Positions 25,400-33,834 of a stretch of DNA of 64,000 nucleotides are shown here, piece by piece. Position 1 is the first letter of the stretch. The number at the start of each line of letters is the position of its first letter. The notes beneath the pieces are model-generated. The model was given only the letters and a program-made list of their open reading frames with translations, made no database searches and had not been told where the DNA came from. Origin of the DNA: Flavobacterium branchiarum. GTDB lineage: Bacteria > Bacteroidota > Bacteroidia > Flavobacteriales > Flavobacteriaceae. The stretch lies in the NCBI RefSeq assembly GCF_030409845.1, contig NZ_JAUFQQ010000003.1:186001-250000 (forward strand), given 5' to 3'. The translations under genes were made by a program, and so were the position numbers.

Positions 25400-26866
25400 A
25401 TGAAAAAATTAATTACCCTTGTTTTGATTACTTGTGGAGGAGTTGCTTTTTCGCAAGCAATTAAAAAGCCATTAGTTTCAGCAATAACAGATAAAGATCT
25501 TAGAACAGATATGTACCAGATGGCTGGTGATCATTTTAATGGTCGTGAAGCAGGAACTCTGGATGAATTAAAAGTATCGATGTGGCTTGCAAATAAAGCT
25601 AAAGAAGCAGGAATGGAGCCATTAGGAGATGATGGAACTTATTTCCAGTTTTTTGATTTGTATAGACATCAGGTTACTCCGAATACAAAATTTAAAATAG
25701 GGAATAAAGAATATAAATTATGGAAAGATGTTCTCGTAGCAGAAACTACAAATAGTAAAGTAGATGCATCATTATTGTACTTAGGAGCTGCAACAAAAGA
25801 AGAAATTGAAAAAGCAAATATAAAAGGAAAGGCAATTGTGTTATTAGCTTCGAAAGAAGGAATCGCTGATGATATTTCTCTTTTTGACAGACGCTATCCA
25901 GGTTTAGTAAGGAATAAATATTATGATCTTGTAGTAAAAAAAGGAGCTGTAGCACTTATTATAGTTGCAGATGATTTAGCAGAAGAAAGCTGGTCGCAGG
26001 TAGAGCCACAAATGACAAGAGGTGTATATGGAATTGATGGTTTTCGTGATAAAATAGGAGGAACAATGCCTGTGTTTTGGGTACATTATGACCAATTAGA
26101 ATATCTAAAAAATACAAAGGATAAATTGTCTACAGAAGTATTTTCTGAGACGTATAAATATCCATCTGTAAATGTTATTGGAAAAGTAGTAGGAACAGAT
26201 CCTAAATTAAAAAATGAATATGTTCTTTTTAGTGGTCATCAGGATCATGATGGAGTAAGACAAAAATATGGTCAAGATTCTATTTACAATGGAGCAGATG
26301 ATAATGCTAGTACTTGTGTAGCAATGTTAGCGATTGCAAGAGCTTATAAAAAGCAACCAGGAAAAAGAACTGCTTTATTCGTATTTCATGGTTCAGAAGA
26401 AAGAGGGTTGTTAGGTTCAAGATGGTATGCGTCACATCCAACAGTTCCAGAAAAGGATATTGTTGCCGTATTAAACGGAGACATGATTGGTAGAAATAAT
26501 GTAAATCAAGCGGCACTTTTAGGGTCTAGTTCACCTCATGAAAACTCATCTGATTTAGTTAGTATTGCTAAAAGAGCAAATGATGAAGGACCTAAATTTG
26601 AATTGGATAAATTATGGGATAGACCAGAACATCCAGAGTATTTTTACTTTCGTTCAGACCATTTACCTTACGCTCGTAAAGGAATACCAGCAGTATTTTT
26701 CACAAGTGTATTGCATAGTGAATATCACACTCCAATGGATGAATCTGAAAAGATTGATTACGTAAAATTGCGAAAAATGACTGAATGGATGTACCGCACA
26801 GGTTGGATTTTGTCAAATGATCCAGTTCGTCCAAAAACATTACCTAATGTACAATTAGAACGATAA
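25400..26866 (+). CDS. Secreted M28-family zinc aminopeptidase
   Basis: The 488-residue protein has a signal peptide (MKKLITLVLITCGGVAFSQA), a PA-like insert (residues about 115-235) and an M28 catalytic domain. The zinc ligands and catalytic residues are visible: SGHQDHDGV (H, D), NGADDNAST (D), HGSEERGLLGS (E, E), LNGDMIGRNN (D) and SEYHTPMDES (H). It would remove N-terminal amino acids from peptides in the periplasm or outside the cell. It has its own strong terminator and no clear operon partners. Confidence 0.88.
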   Translation: MKKLITLVLITCGGVAFSQAIKKPLVSAITDKDLRTDMYQMAGDHFNGREAGTLDELKVSMWLANKAKEAGMEPLGDDGTYFQFFDLYRHQVTPNTKFKIGNKEYKLWKDVLVAETTNSKVDASLLYLGAATKEEIEKANIKGKAIVLLASKEGIADDISLFDRRYPGLVRNKYYDLVVKKGAVALIIVADDLAEESWSQVEPQMTRGVYGIDGFRDKIGGTMPVFWVHYDQLEYLKNTKDKLSTEVFSETYKYPSVNVIGKVVGTDPKLKNEYVLFSGHQDHDGVRQKYGQDSIYNGADDNASTCVAMLAIARAYKKQPGKRTALFVFHGSEERGLLGSRWYASHPTVPEKDIVAVLNGDMIGRNNVNQAALLGSSSPHENSSDLVSIAKRANDEGPKFELDKLWDRPEHPEYFYFRSDHLPYARKGIPAVFFTSVLHSEYHTPMDESEKIDYVKLRKMTEWMYRTGWILSNDPVRPKTLPNVQLER

Positions 26867-26923
26867 AAATAATCCATTAAATTCTGCGTCTTATTCAACG
26901 CTGGTAAAAGGGATTTTAAAAAT

Positions 26924-26962
26924 AAAACCCCGATTTCTAAAAATTAGAAATCGGGGTTTTTT
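26924..26962 (+). terminator. Bidirectional terminator between the peptidase and metK
   Basis: AAAACCCCGATTTCTA (26924-26939) pairs with TAGAAATCGGGGTTTT (26945-26960), followed by further T residues. A-rich flank on the left means that it may serve metK on the other strand too. Confidence 0.85.
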
Positions 26963-27004
26963 ATGTCTAAGAATAATAAATAGTTATCAAAAAATCGAAC
27001 AATC

Positions 27005-27059
27005 TAAAATTCTAATAATCTAAGTTAGTCTAACATCTAAGTTAGTCTAATAGTCTAAA
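27005..27059. repeat. Short direct repeats of TCTAAGTTAGTCTAA
   Basis: TCTAAGTTAGTCTAA occurs twice in tandem (about 27018-27050) with related fragments (AATCTAAAATTCTAA, TAGTCTAAA) around it. It lies between the terminator and the metK stop codon. It is low-complexity and probably not functional. Confidence 0.5.
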
Positions 27060-28311
27060 TTACAAACCAAATGCAGTTTTTACTTGGTCAACAAAATCAA
27101 GTTTTTCCCATGTAAATAACTCAACAGTAACAGTTTTTTCGTTTCCTCCTGGAGCAGAGAAAGTTTTAGTAACAGTTTCTGGTTTACGTCCCATGTGTCC
27201 GTAAGCAGCAGTTTCGCTATAAATAGGATTTCTTAATTTTAAACGTTGCTCAATAAAGTAAGGACGCATATCAAAAATAGCTTCTACTTTTTTAGCAATC
27301 TCACCATTGGTTAAGTTTACTTTAGAAGTTCCGTAAGTATCAATAAAAATACCCATTGGTTTTGCAACTCCAATTGCATAAGAAACTTGAACCAAGATTT
27401 CATCAGCAATACCTGCAGCTACTAAGTTTTTAGCAATATGACGTGTAGCATAAGCAGCACTTCTATCTACTTTACTCGGATCTTTTCCAGAGAAAGCACC
27501 ACCACCGTGAGCTCCTTTACCACCGTAAGTATCTACAATGATTTTTCTTCCTGTTAATCCAGTATCACCATGAGGTCCTCCAATTACGAATTTTCCAGTT
27601 GGGTTAATATGATATTGAATTTTATCGTTGAATAAATGAGCATGAGTTGGATTTTTAGTGATAATTCTTGGAATAAGAATTTCGATAATATCTTTCTTGA
27701 TTTTAGCAAGCATTGCAGCTTCTTCATCAAAATCATCATGTTGAGTAGAGATTACAATAGCATCAATACGAGTTGGCTTATTGTCATCGCTGTATTCTAA
27801 TGTTACTTGAGATTTAGCATCAGGACGTAAATAATTGATCTCATTGTTCTCACGTCTTAAAATTGCTAATTCTTGTAATAATTTATGAGATAAATCAAGT
27901 GCCAAAGGCATATAATTTTCAGTTTCATTAGTTGCATAACCAAACATCATTCCTTGGTCACCAGCTCCTTGTTCTTCAGGATTTGCTCTGTCAACACCTT
28001 GATTGATATCAGCAGATTGTTCGTGAATAGCAGATAAGATACCACAAGAGTTTGCTTCAAACATATACTCGCTTTTTGTGTAACCAATTTTTCGGATTAC
28101 ATCACGAGCGATTTGCTGTACATCTAAATAAGTATTTGATTTTACTTCACCGGCCAATATTACTTGTCCAGTTGTTACTAAAGTTTCACAAGCTACTTTA
28201 GAATCAGCATCAAATGCCAAAAAATTATCAATTAATGCATCCGAGATTTGATCCGCAACTTTGTCCGGGTGTCCTTCGCTAACAGATTCTGACGTAAATA
28301 AATAAGCCATA
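27060..28311 (-). CDS. metK: S-adenosylmethionine synthetase
   Basis: I chose the ATG at 28311 ([21 protein letters not shown]), the conserved family start, over an ORF start 25 codons upstream. The 417-residue protein has GHPDK near the N-terminus, [11 protein letters not shown] (matching EQSPDI), [33 protein letters not shown] and [20 protein letters not shown]. The enzyme makes SAM from methionine and ATP, the end product sensed by the riboswitches in this window. It is divergent from the leader-controlled TonB receptor gene. Confidence 0.96.
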
Positions 28312-28483
28312 ATATTTATTAAATTAAAATTAAGCGAGAAAAAATAATTGCTGGAAATGCTAAAGGAGGATTCCTGCTTTAGCATTTTTTAATACTGAAA
28401 TGAAAATCTTTCAGCATCCATAATGAATGTTTTCATTATGAAGAGGTTGCAATCAGTTCAAATTTTTCCTCTGTATTCGGGTG
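28312..28483 (-). promoter_or_regulatory. Structured 5' leader of metK
   Basis: The metK transcript has a leader of about 170 bases that can form three hairpins: ATAATG with CATTAT, CTGAAA with TTTCAG, and an 11-bp stem AAATGCTAAAG with CTTTAGCATTT. On the minus strand GCAACC precedes the first hairpin and GGATGCT follows it, reminiscent of the GCAACC...GGTGCTA core of SAM-I riboswitches, but other SAM-I parts are not recognisable. A 15-codon ORF (MKTFIMDAERFSFQY) also lies here. It may be a divergent SAM sensor or an attenuator; I cannot decide. Confidence 0.45.
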
Positions 28484-28513
28484 CAAAGGTATAAAACGAT
28501 TTTGAATTGCAAA
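28484..28513 (-). promoter_or_regulatory. metK promoter
   Basis: On the minus strand TTTG (28513-28510) and TACCTTTG (28491-28484) are separated by 18 bases. The -7 element is a perfect TAnnTTTG match. Confidence 0.75.
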
Positions 28514-28599
28514 TTAATCTTTTGTTTTTTTAATTTAATAATGAGAAATTTAACATATTCTACTTACTCTATAGGGTTTAGAAAATAAATTGAATTTTG

Positions 28600-28631
28600 T
28601 TTGGTAGACTAAAAAATAGTTCGCAAATTTG
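28600..28631 (+). promoter_or_regulatory. Promoter of the leader/TonB receptor transcript
   Basis: TTTG (28600-28603) is followed, after exactly 20 bases, by CAAATTTG (28624-28631), one mismatch from TAnnTTTG. The transcript would begin about 15 bases before the leader ATG. The surrounding TCGCAAATTTG resembles TCGCATATTTG in the promoter at 35151. Confidence 0.65.
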
Positions 28632-28652
28632 CCATATCAAAAGAAAAGAAAA

Positions 28653-28721
28653 ATGAAATTTACAGTAAACAATATGATGTCTTGTATGATGCCGGAGTAT
28701 TCCGCAGAGACGCTATTGTAG
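28653..28721 (+). CDS. Leader peptide L1 with Met/Cys run, attenuator control
   Basis: A 22-codon ORF starts MKFTVNNMMSCMMPEYSAET and ends with two leucines. Four Met and one Cys fall within six codons (28674-28691). GCAGAG (28704-28709) near its end can pair with CTCTGC (28750-28755) in the 5' arm of the terminator that follows. A ribosome stalled at the Met/Cys codons would leave this segment free to block the terminator; one that reaches the stop would cover it. A CGGA-GTAT-TCCG hairpin lies just before it. The ORF is too short for ordinary gene calling. The mechanism is inferred. Confidence 0.75.
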   Translation: MKFTVNNMMSCMMPEYSAETLL

Positions 28722-28746
28722 TTATTTTTCAAAAAAATATACATAG

Positions 28747-28776
28747 AGCCTCTGCAAATTGCAGGGGCTTTTTTTG
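28747..28776 (+). terminator. Attenuator terminator of L1
   Basis: AGCCTCTGC (28747-28755) pairs with GCAGGGGCT (28761-28769), with one wobble, followed by seven T. It lies 26 bases after the leader stop and 64 bases before the TonB receptor start, so transcription must read through to express the receptor. Confidence 0.85.
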
Positions 28777-28839
28777 TTTATACAAGAAATAAAAGAACAA
28801 ACCATTTTTAACCAAACAATAATAAAACAGTAAAAAGTA

Positions 28840-31686
28840 ATGAAAAAGAAAGTAGTATTAGTTTTAGGGCTTTTGACGTTTTCAGGGATTTATGCTCAAG
28901 AAAATAAAAAAGAAAAAGACACTTTACAGAATAATGAATTATCTGAAGTAACGATAATTGGTTCTAGAAGTAAAAACAGAGTAAAAACAGATGTGCCAGT
29001 GCCAATTGACATTTTTAATATTTCTGAAATAACAAAAGGCGCTCCACAAACCAGTGTAACTCAAATTTTAAATTATGTTGCTCCGTCGTTTACAAGTAAT
29101 CCAACATCAACAGCAGATGGAACCGATCATATAGATCCGGCACAATTAAGAGGGCTAGGACCAGATCAGGTTTTAATACTTGTAAATGGAAAAAGAAGAC
29201 ATACCAGTGCATTGGTTAATATCAATGGGGCTCCAGGAAGAGGTTCAGTAGGGACAGACTTAAATGCAATACCATCATTTGCAATTGAGCGAATAGAAGT
29301 TCTACGAGATGGGGCAGCTGCTCAATATGGTTCAGATGCAATTGCAGGAGTGATTAATATTGTATTGAAAAAGAATGCTAATTTTCTTTCAGGGGATGTT
29401 CAATATGGAGCAAACATCTCTTCTGGATCAAATAACTTCAAAGGAGGAACAGACGGTCAATCTGTACAAGTAGACTTAAATTACGGAACCTCTTTAGGTA
29501 AACAGGGAAGTTTCTTAAATGTTACAGGTAGTGCTGTTACAAGACAGGCAACTAGTAGAGCTGGAATTAGAAGTAACAACATATTTAATGCTTACAATGC
29601 AGTTGAATATAGAGCAGCTCAGAATGGAGTAAATATTAATTCGTTATTCAGCAATATTAATACAACGCCAAATTCAGCTCAGATTATTAACTCCTTGAAA
29701 CAATATGCACCACAAGTTGGCTATTTTACACCAGCACAACAAACTGCAATTTCTTCAGCAAATAGCATCAACCAGTTACAAACTGCATTAGGTTTTGATG
29801 TAACTAATAATGAGATTAATTACAGAGGACAAGCAAGAAGTGATTATAATATGAGCGTTGGACAGTCAGAATTGGCATCTGGACAATTATATTATAATGC
29901 TAAATATCCTTTAACAGAAATTACTTCATTGTATTCTTTTGGAGGTGCTTCGTATAGAAATGGAAAATCGTATGCTTTTAACAGACTGCCAAATGGTTCT
30001 GGTACATTTACACAAGTATATGCAAATGGATTTTTACCAGAAATTCAATCGGATATTTTAGATCTATCTTCAGCAGTAGGAGTTACAACTCAATTGTTTG
30101 GTTTCGATACTGATATTAGTACAAATCTAGGAACAAACTCTTTTAAGTATGATGTAAACAATACTATAAATGCAACTTTGGGAACAAATTCTGCAGATAG
30201 TTTTTATGCAGGTAAAGTTTCTTTTTTACAAAGTACGACCAATTTAGATTTAAGTAAAAAGTACGATGTGTTAGAAGGGTTGAATGTTGCATTTGGTGGA
30301 GAGTTCAGATATGAAAACTACCAAATAAAACAAGGGGATGAAGCATCTTATGGGTTGTATGACGTAAATGGAAATATTGTTTCAGGAATTTTGCCAAGTA
30401 ACTCACCATTGATTGTAACCGATTTTTTTGGAAACAAACGTGGAGCTGGAGCACAAGGATTCTCAGGATTTCAACCTTCAGATGCTAAAGAAAAAGATAG
30501 AAAAAGTGGTGCTGCTTATATCGATTTAGAATTAAATGCAACAAAAGATTGGCTTTTAAATGGAGCCGCTCGTTATGAGAACTATTCAGATTTTGGGAGT
30601 ACAGTTACTTTTAAATTAGCATCTCTTTTAAAACTAACGGATAACATCAACTGGAGAATTTCTGGACAAACAGGATTTAGAGCGCCATCATTGCAACAAA
30701 AATATTTTGAAAGCAGTTCAACGCAATTTATTAATGGTTCTCCATATCAGGTAGGTTATTTTACAAACGATTCCCAAGCAGCAAAAAGTATTGGTGTTGA
30801 AAATCTAAAAGCCGAAACATCTAAAAGTATTAGTACTGGATTTACTTTTAAAATTCCAGACGCTAATATAACAATAGCTACAGATGCTTATTTTACAAGA
30901 ATCGATGACAGAGTTGTTTTAACAGGACAATATTCAAGACCAACCGATGCGCAAATAAGTGGAGCAACATCACCAGAACAAAAAGATGCATTGACATTGT
31001 TTCAACAAGCATTTGATTTAAAAGGGGTTGAAAGAGCTTCGTTTTGGACAAACGGTATTAATTCAGAAACTAAAGGAATTGATTTAGTAATTTCTCAGAA
31101 GTATAACGTGATTCAAGATTTCACAATCAGAAATGATTTTGCTTTAAGTTATAATACGACAAAAAGAGTTGGAGAATTAAATGTGCCACAATCAATTATA
31201 GATGCTGGTGGAGATCCTTATAAATATTCGTTTTTCCCTGAGTCAAGCAGAGTTTATTTAGAAGAAGCTATTCCTAAATTGAAAGCGAACTTAATGACAA
31301 CTTTCAATATAAAAAAACTAGATATTTATTTAAGAAATAGCTATTTCGGAAAAGTTACAGATCCAGGAGCAACAGATGTAAATTTAGATGGTTTCTCTTC
31401 TGTTTATGAACACCCAGAATATAGCGCAAAATTAGTTACTGACTTATCTTTCGGATATCAGGTTAATGAGCATTTAAGATTGACATTAGGAGTTAACAAT
31501 ATTGGAGATGTTTATCCAGATAGAAATAATCCGGCAACTCCAGCATTTACAAACACAACTCCAACATTGTCGCCAGCTCCGAGTACAGATTTGAGCAATG
31601 CGAATCAATTTGCTTATTCTAGAGCGGTATCGCAATTTGGATTAAACGGACGATTTGGTTTCGCACGTTTAAGTTTTAAGATCTAA
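28840..31686 (+). CDS. TonB-dependent outer membrane receptor
   Basis: The 948-residue protein has a signal peptide ([20 protein letters not shown]), a TonB-box-like region ([14 protein letters not shown]), and a plug domain with [19 protein letters not shown] and [31 protein letters not shown] long beta-barrel follows that ends in the aromatic strand [11 protein letters not shown]. It imports a large or scarce nutrient across the outer membrane. The plug resembles iron-complex type receptors, but control by a Met/Cys leader and position next to metK suggest a sulfur- or methionine-linked substrate. The substrate is not readable from the sequence. Confidence 0.88.
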   Translation: MKKKVVLVLGLLTFSGIYAQENKKEKDTLQNNELSEVTIIGSRSKNRVKTDVPVPIDIFNISEITKGAPQTSVTQILNYVAPSFTSNPTSTADGTDHIDPAQLRGLGPDQVLILVNGKRRHTSALVNINGAPGRGSVGTDLNAIPSFAIERIEVLRDGAAAQYGSDAIAGVINIVLKKNANFLSGDVQYGANISSGSNNFKGGTDGQSVQVDLNYGTSLGKQGSFLNVTGSAVTRQATSRAGIRSNNIFNAYNAVEYRAAQNGVNINSLFSNINTTPNSAQIINSLKQYAPQVGYFTPAQQTAISSANSINQLQTALGFDVTNNEINYRGQARSDYNMSVGQSELASGQLYYNAKYPLTEITSLYSFGGASYRNGKSYAFNRLPNGSGTFTQVYANGFLPEIQSDILDLSSAVGVTTQLFGFDTDISTNLGTNSFKYDVNNTINATLGTNSADSFYAGKVSFLQSTTNLDLSKKYDVLEGLNVAFGGEFRYENYQIKQGDEASYGLYDVNGNIVSGILPSNSPLIVTDFFGNKRGAGAQGFSGFQPSDAKEKDRKSGAAYIDLELNATKDWLLNGAARYENYSDFGSTVTFKLASLLKLTDNINWRISGQTGFRAPSLQQKYFESSSTQFINGSPYQVGYFTNDSQAAKSIGVENLKAETSKSISTGFTFKIPDANITIATDAYFTRIDDRVVLTGQYSRPTDAQISGATSPEQKDALTLFQQAFDLKGVERASFWTNGINSETKGIDLVISQKYNVIQDFTIRNDFALSYNTTKRVGELNVPQSIIDAGGDPYKYSFFPESSRVYLEEAIPKLKANLMTTFNIKKLDIYLRNSYFGKVTDPGATDVNLDGFSSVYEHPEYSAKLVTDLSFGYQVNEHLRLTLGVNNIGDVYPDRNNPATPAFTNTTPTLSPAPSTDLSNANQFAYSRAVSQFGLNGRFGFARLSFKI

Positions 31687-31919
31687 TTTAATTTGTTGGG
31701 TGTACATGTTGTAAACAAAATAATGCACCCAACAATTGTATAATTAAAGAATAGATTCCATATTGGGTAATGTAAGATATTTTAAGGTTTTACCTCGATC
31801 AACTTACATTACCTATATATCGTCTAAAAGGGAAACAAGAATTTGGAGGTCCTGCTTATTCTCAAATTATTAAGTGATTTTGCAATTAGAAAAAATAATT
31901 GCAAAAAAGTAAGTTTAGA
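31687..31919 (+). other. Intergenic region with two inverted repeats
   Basis: TTGTTGGGTG (31692-31701) and CACCCAACAA (31725-31734) form a 10-bp stem after the receptor gene, probably its terminator though the T tract is weak. GGTAATGTAAG (31766-31776) and CTTACATTACC (31803-31813) form a second 11-bp inverted repeat with a 26-base loop. TTTTGCAATTA and TAATTGCAAAA (about 31878-31907) form a third. No ORF stands out. Confidence 0.55.
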
Positions 31920-31951
31920 TTTGGTAAATAGAAATATAGTAACTACTTTTA
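31920..31951 (+). promoter_or_regulatory. Promoter of the metY leader transcript
   Basis: TTTG (31920-31923) and TACTTTTA (31944-31951) are separated by exactly 20 bases. The -7 element has one mismatch to TAnnTTTG. The spacing equals that of the L1 and L3 promoters. Confidence 0.6.
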
Positions 31952-31996
31952 CTCTATCAAATTAGTAGAATTAAAAAATAAAACAATTTTATAAAA

Positions 31997-32074
31997 ATGA
32001 AGACAATAGCAAATAAAATGATGATGTGTTGTATGATGCGTATGTGCATCCCAATTTGCTATTGCCAAAAGTGA
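31997..32074 (+). CDS. Leader peptide L2, extremely Met/Cys-rich, attenuator of metY
   Basis: A 25-codon ORF starts MKTIANK, continues MMMCCMMRMC and ends IPICYCQK. Twelve of 25 residues are Met or Cys. CCAAAAG (32065-32071), which encodes its last two codons, is complementary to CTTTTGG (32111-32117) in the terminator downstream. Completed translation to the TGA would cover CCAAAAG and allow termination. Stalling at Met or Cys codons would free it to form an antiterminator. This is the arrangement of trp- or his-type attenuation, here tuned to the sulfur amino acids that metY helps make. Confidence 0.82.
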   Translation: MKTIANKMMMCCMMRMCIPICYCQK

Positions 32075-32107
32075 AAGATTAAATCTTTGTTATAGTTAGA
32101 ACTATAC

Positions 32108-32142
32108 GCCCTTTTGGTAGCCATCCGAAAGGGCTTTTTTTT
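32108..32142 (+). terminator. Attenuator terminator of L2
   Basis: GCCCTTT (32108-32114) pairs with AAAGGGC (32128-32134), with an inner TGG/CCA helix, followed by eight T. It lies 34 bases after the leader stop and before the small ORF and metY. Confidence 0.88.
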
Positions 32143-32165
32143 ATCCTTTAACTTAAATTAGAATC

Positions 32166-32354
32166 ATGAAAACACTAAATATAATTTCAAAAAAAACACA
32201 GTCTTTATTAAAGACCAATTTTAAAAGAATTTTCAGCATCATACAAAACAAAAGAGTTACTACTGTCAAAACAAAAGGTGGATTATATTCAAGTGAATCA
32301 AATTCATTGTTGTTTCAAATGTATCTCCATGAAGACGAAGATCTTTTTATATAA
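32166..32354 (+). CDS. Small conserved protein upstream of metY
   Basis: The 62-residue basic protein ends NSLLFQMYLHEDEDLFI. The 67-residue protein at 35600 ends NSLLFLMYSTENETLFI, so they share SLLFxMYxxExExLFI. Both sit directly after a leader-peptide terminator in front of methionine genes. The N-terminal parts are basic and differ. No membrane segment or known domain is visible. It may be a regulator or accessory factor for the enzymes, or a second translated leader. It is probably co-transcribed with metY, 61 bases downstream. Confidence 0.65.
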   Translation: MKTLNIISKKTQSLLKTNFKRIFSIIQNKRVTTVKTKGGLYSSESNSLLFQMYLHEDEDLFI

Positions 32355-32415
32355 AAAAAGGATAGTCAAGAAATATAAATATACAGTCTATTAATTAACT
32401 AAAAAAAATAAAATC

Positions 32416-33708
32416 ATGAGCACACAAAAATTCGCAACAAACGCATTACACGCAGGACACGACGTTACAAAAAATGGAAGTACACGCGCAGTTCCAATTT
32501 ATCAGACATCTTCTTATGTTTTTAACAATTCAGATCATGCATCCAATTTATTTGGTCTTGCCGAAGCTGGTTTTATTTACACAAGATTAAACAATCCTAC
32601 AAATGATATTCTAGAACAACGTCTAGCGGCTTTAGAAGGCGGAATTGGTGCTGTTGTTACGGCATCAGGAGCATCTGCCATTGCAACCACCTTTTTGACC
32701 TTGCTTAAAGCGGGAGATCATATTGTGGCTTCGAATAGCCTTTACGGAGGAACCTATAATCTATTAAAAGTTACTTTGCCAAGATTAGGAATTACAACCA
32801 CATTTGTAGATCCATCAAATGCTGAAAACTTCACAAAAGCAGCAAAGGAAAATACTAGGGTATTTTTTGTGGAATCATTGGGGAATCCAAAGCTAGATGT
32901 ATTGGATTTAAAAGCAATTGGAACAGAAGCAAAAGCGTTCAAGGTCCCGTTTATAGTTGATAATACCGTTCCAACACCATATTTACTTAATCCAATCGAG
33001 TATGGAGCAAATATTGTAATTCACTCTTTAACTAAATATATTTCGGGTAACGGAACTTCTTTGGGAGGAGCAATAATCGATGCAGGAACTTTTGATTGGG
33101 CAAACGGTAAATTCCCCGAGTTTACAGAGCCTTCTCCAGGTTACCACGGATTAATATATAATGAAGCATTAGGAAATGCAGCCTTTATAGCTAAAGCACG
33201 AATTGAAGGCTTGCGTGATTTTGGATCGGCATTGAGTCCATTTAATGCTTTTCAGATTATCCAAGGATTAGAAACATTACCAATTCGTATTAAAAAGCAT
33301 AGCGAAAATGCATTGGCACTAGCCTCTTGGTTAGAGTCGCAAGATGAGGTTGTTTGGGTGAACTATCCTGGATTGAAATCAAATAAATACTATGACCTAG
33401 GACAGCAATATTTACCAAAAGGACAAAGCGGAATCATAACTTTTGGTTTAAAAGGAGGTTTTGAAGCTGCTAAAAAAGTAGCTGATGAAACTAAATTATT
33501 CTCGCTTCTGGCAAATATTGGGGATACCAAGTCATTAATCATCCATCCAGCTAGTACAACGCACCAACAATTATCTGAAGAGGAACAAGTTTCGACAGGC
33601 GTTTCAAAAGATCTAATTCGACTTTCAGTAGGAATAGAAGATATCGACGATTTAATAGCCGATTTACAAGCGGTTTTTAAAAGCATAAAAAGTGCTCAGT
33701 TAGCATAA
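32416..33708 (+). CDS. metY: O-acetylhomoserine sulfhydrylase (aminocarboxypropyltransferase)
   Basis: The 430-residue protein is a Cys/Met-metabolism PLP enzyme of the MetY type. It starts FATNALHAGHDVTKNGSTRAVPIYQTSSYVF, has YTRLNNPTNDILEQRLAALEGG, and K207 in HSLTKYISGNGTSLGGAI binds PLP. The family length (about 430) fits MetY rather than the shorter cystathionine synthases. It joins sulfide to O-acetylhomoserine, made by MetX, to give homocysteine. Expression is predicted to depend on read-through of the L2 attenuator. Confidence 0.93.
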   Translation: MSTQKFATNALHAGHDVTKNGSTRAVPIYQTSSYVFNNSDHASNLFGLAEAGFIYTRLNNPTNDILEQRLAALEGGIGAVVTASGASAIATTFLTLLKAGDHIVASNSLYGGTYNLLKVTLPRLGITTTFVDPSNAENFTKAAKENTRVFFVESLGNPKLDVLDLKAIGTEAKAFKVPFIVDNTVPTPYLLNPIEYGANIVIHSLTKYISGNGTSLGGAIIDAGTFDWANGKFPEFTEPSPGYHGLIYNEALGNAAFIAKARIEGLRDFGSALSPFNAFQIIQGLETLPIRIKKHSENALALASWLESQDEVVWVNYPGLKSNKYYDLGQQYLPKGQSGIITFGLKGGFEAAKKVADETKLFSLLANIGDTKSLIIHPASTTHQQLSEEEQVSTGVSKDLIRLSVGIEDIDDLIADLQAVFKSIKSAQLA

Positions 33709-33746
33709 ATTAAAAATTTGGTTTTTGTTTTTTGTTAGAAAAATTG

Positions 33747-33785
33747 CCTTTAATCACGTGAGCAGGGTTAAAGGTGATTTTTTTA
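33747..33785 (+). terminator. Terminator or attenuator between metY and the HSD-like gene
   Basis: CCTTTAAT (33747-33754) pairs with GTTAAAGG (33767-33774), followed by TGATTTTTTT. It would lower but perhaps not stop expression of the downstream gene. Confidence 0.6.
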
Positions 33786-33834
33786 AAAGGAATACACACA
33801 ACCAGCCTCAGAATACAATAAAAAAGAAGAAATT

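Noticed and set aside
28310..28386. Longer metK start 25 codons upstream
   Set aside because: The extra residues lie in the structured leader and are not part of the conserved MetK N-terminus, which begins [17 protein letters not shown].
28653..32074. Met/Cys-rich mini-proteins as metal-binding peptides
   Set aside because: The close terminators, the complementary segments at the end of each ORF and the position before methionine genes fit leader peptides much better.
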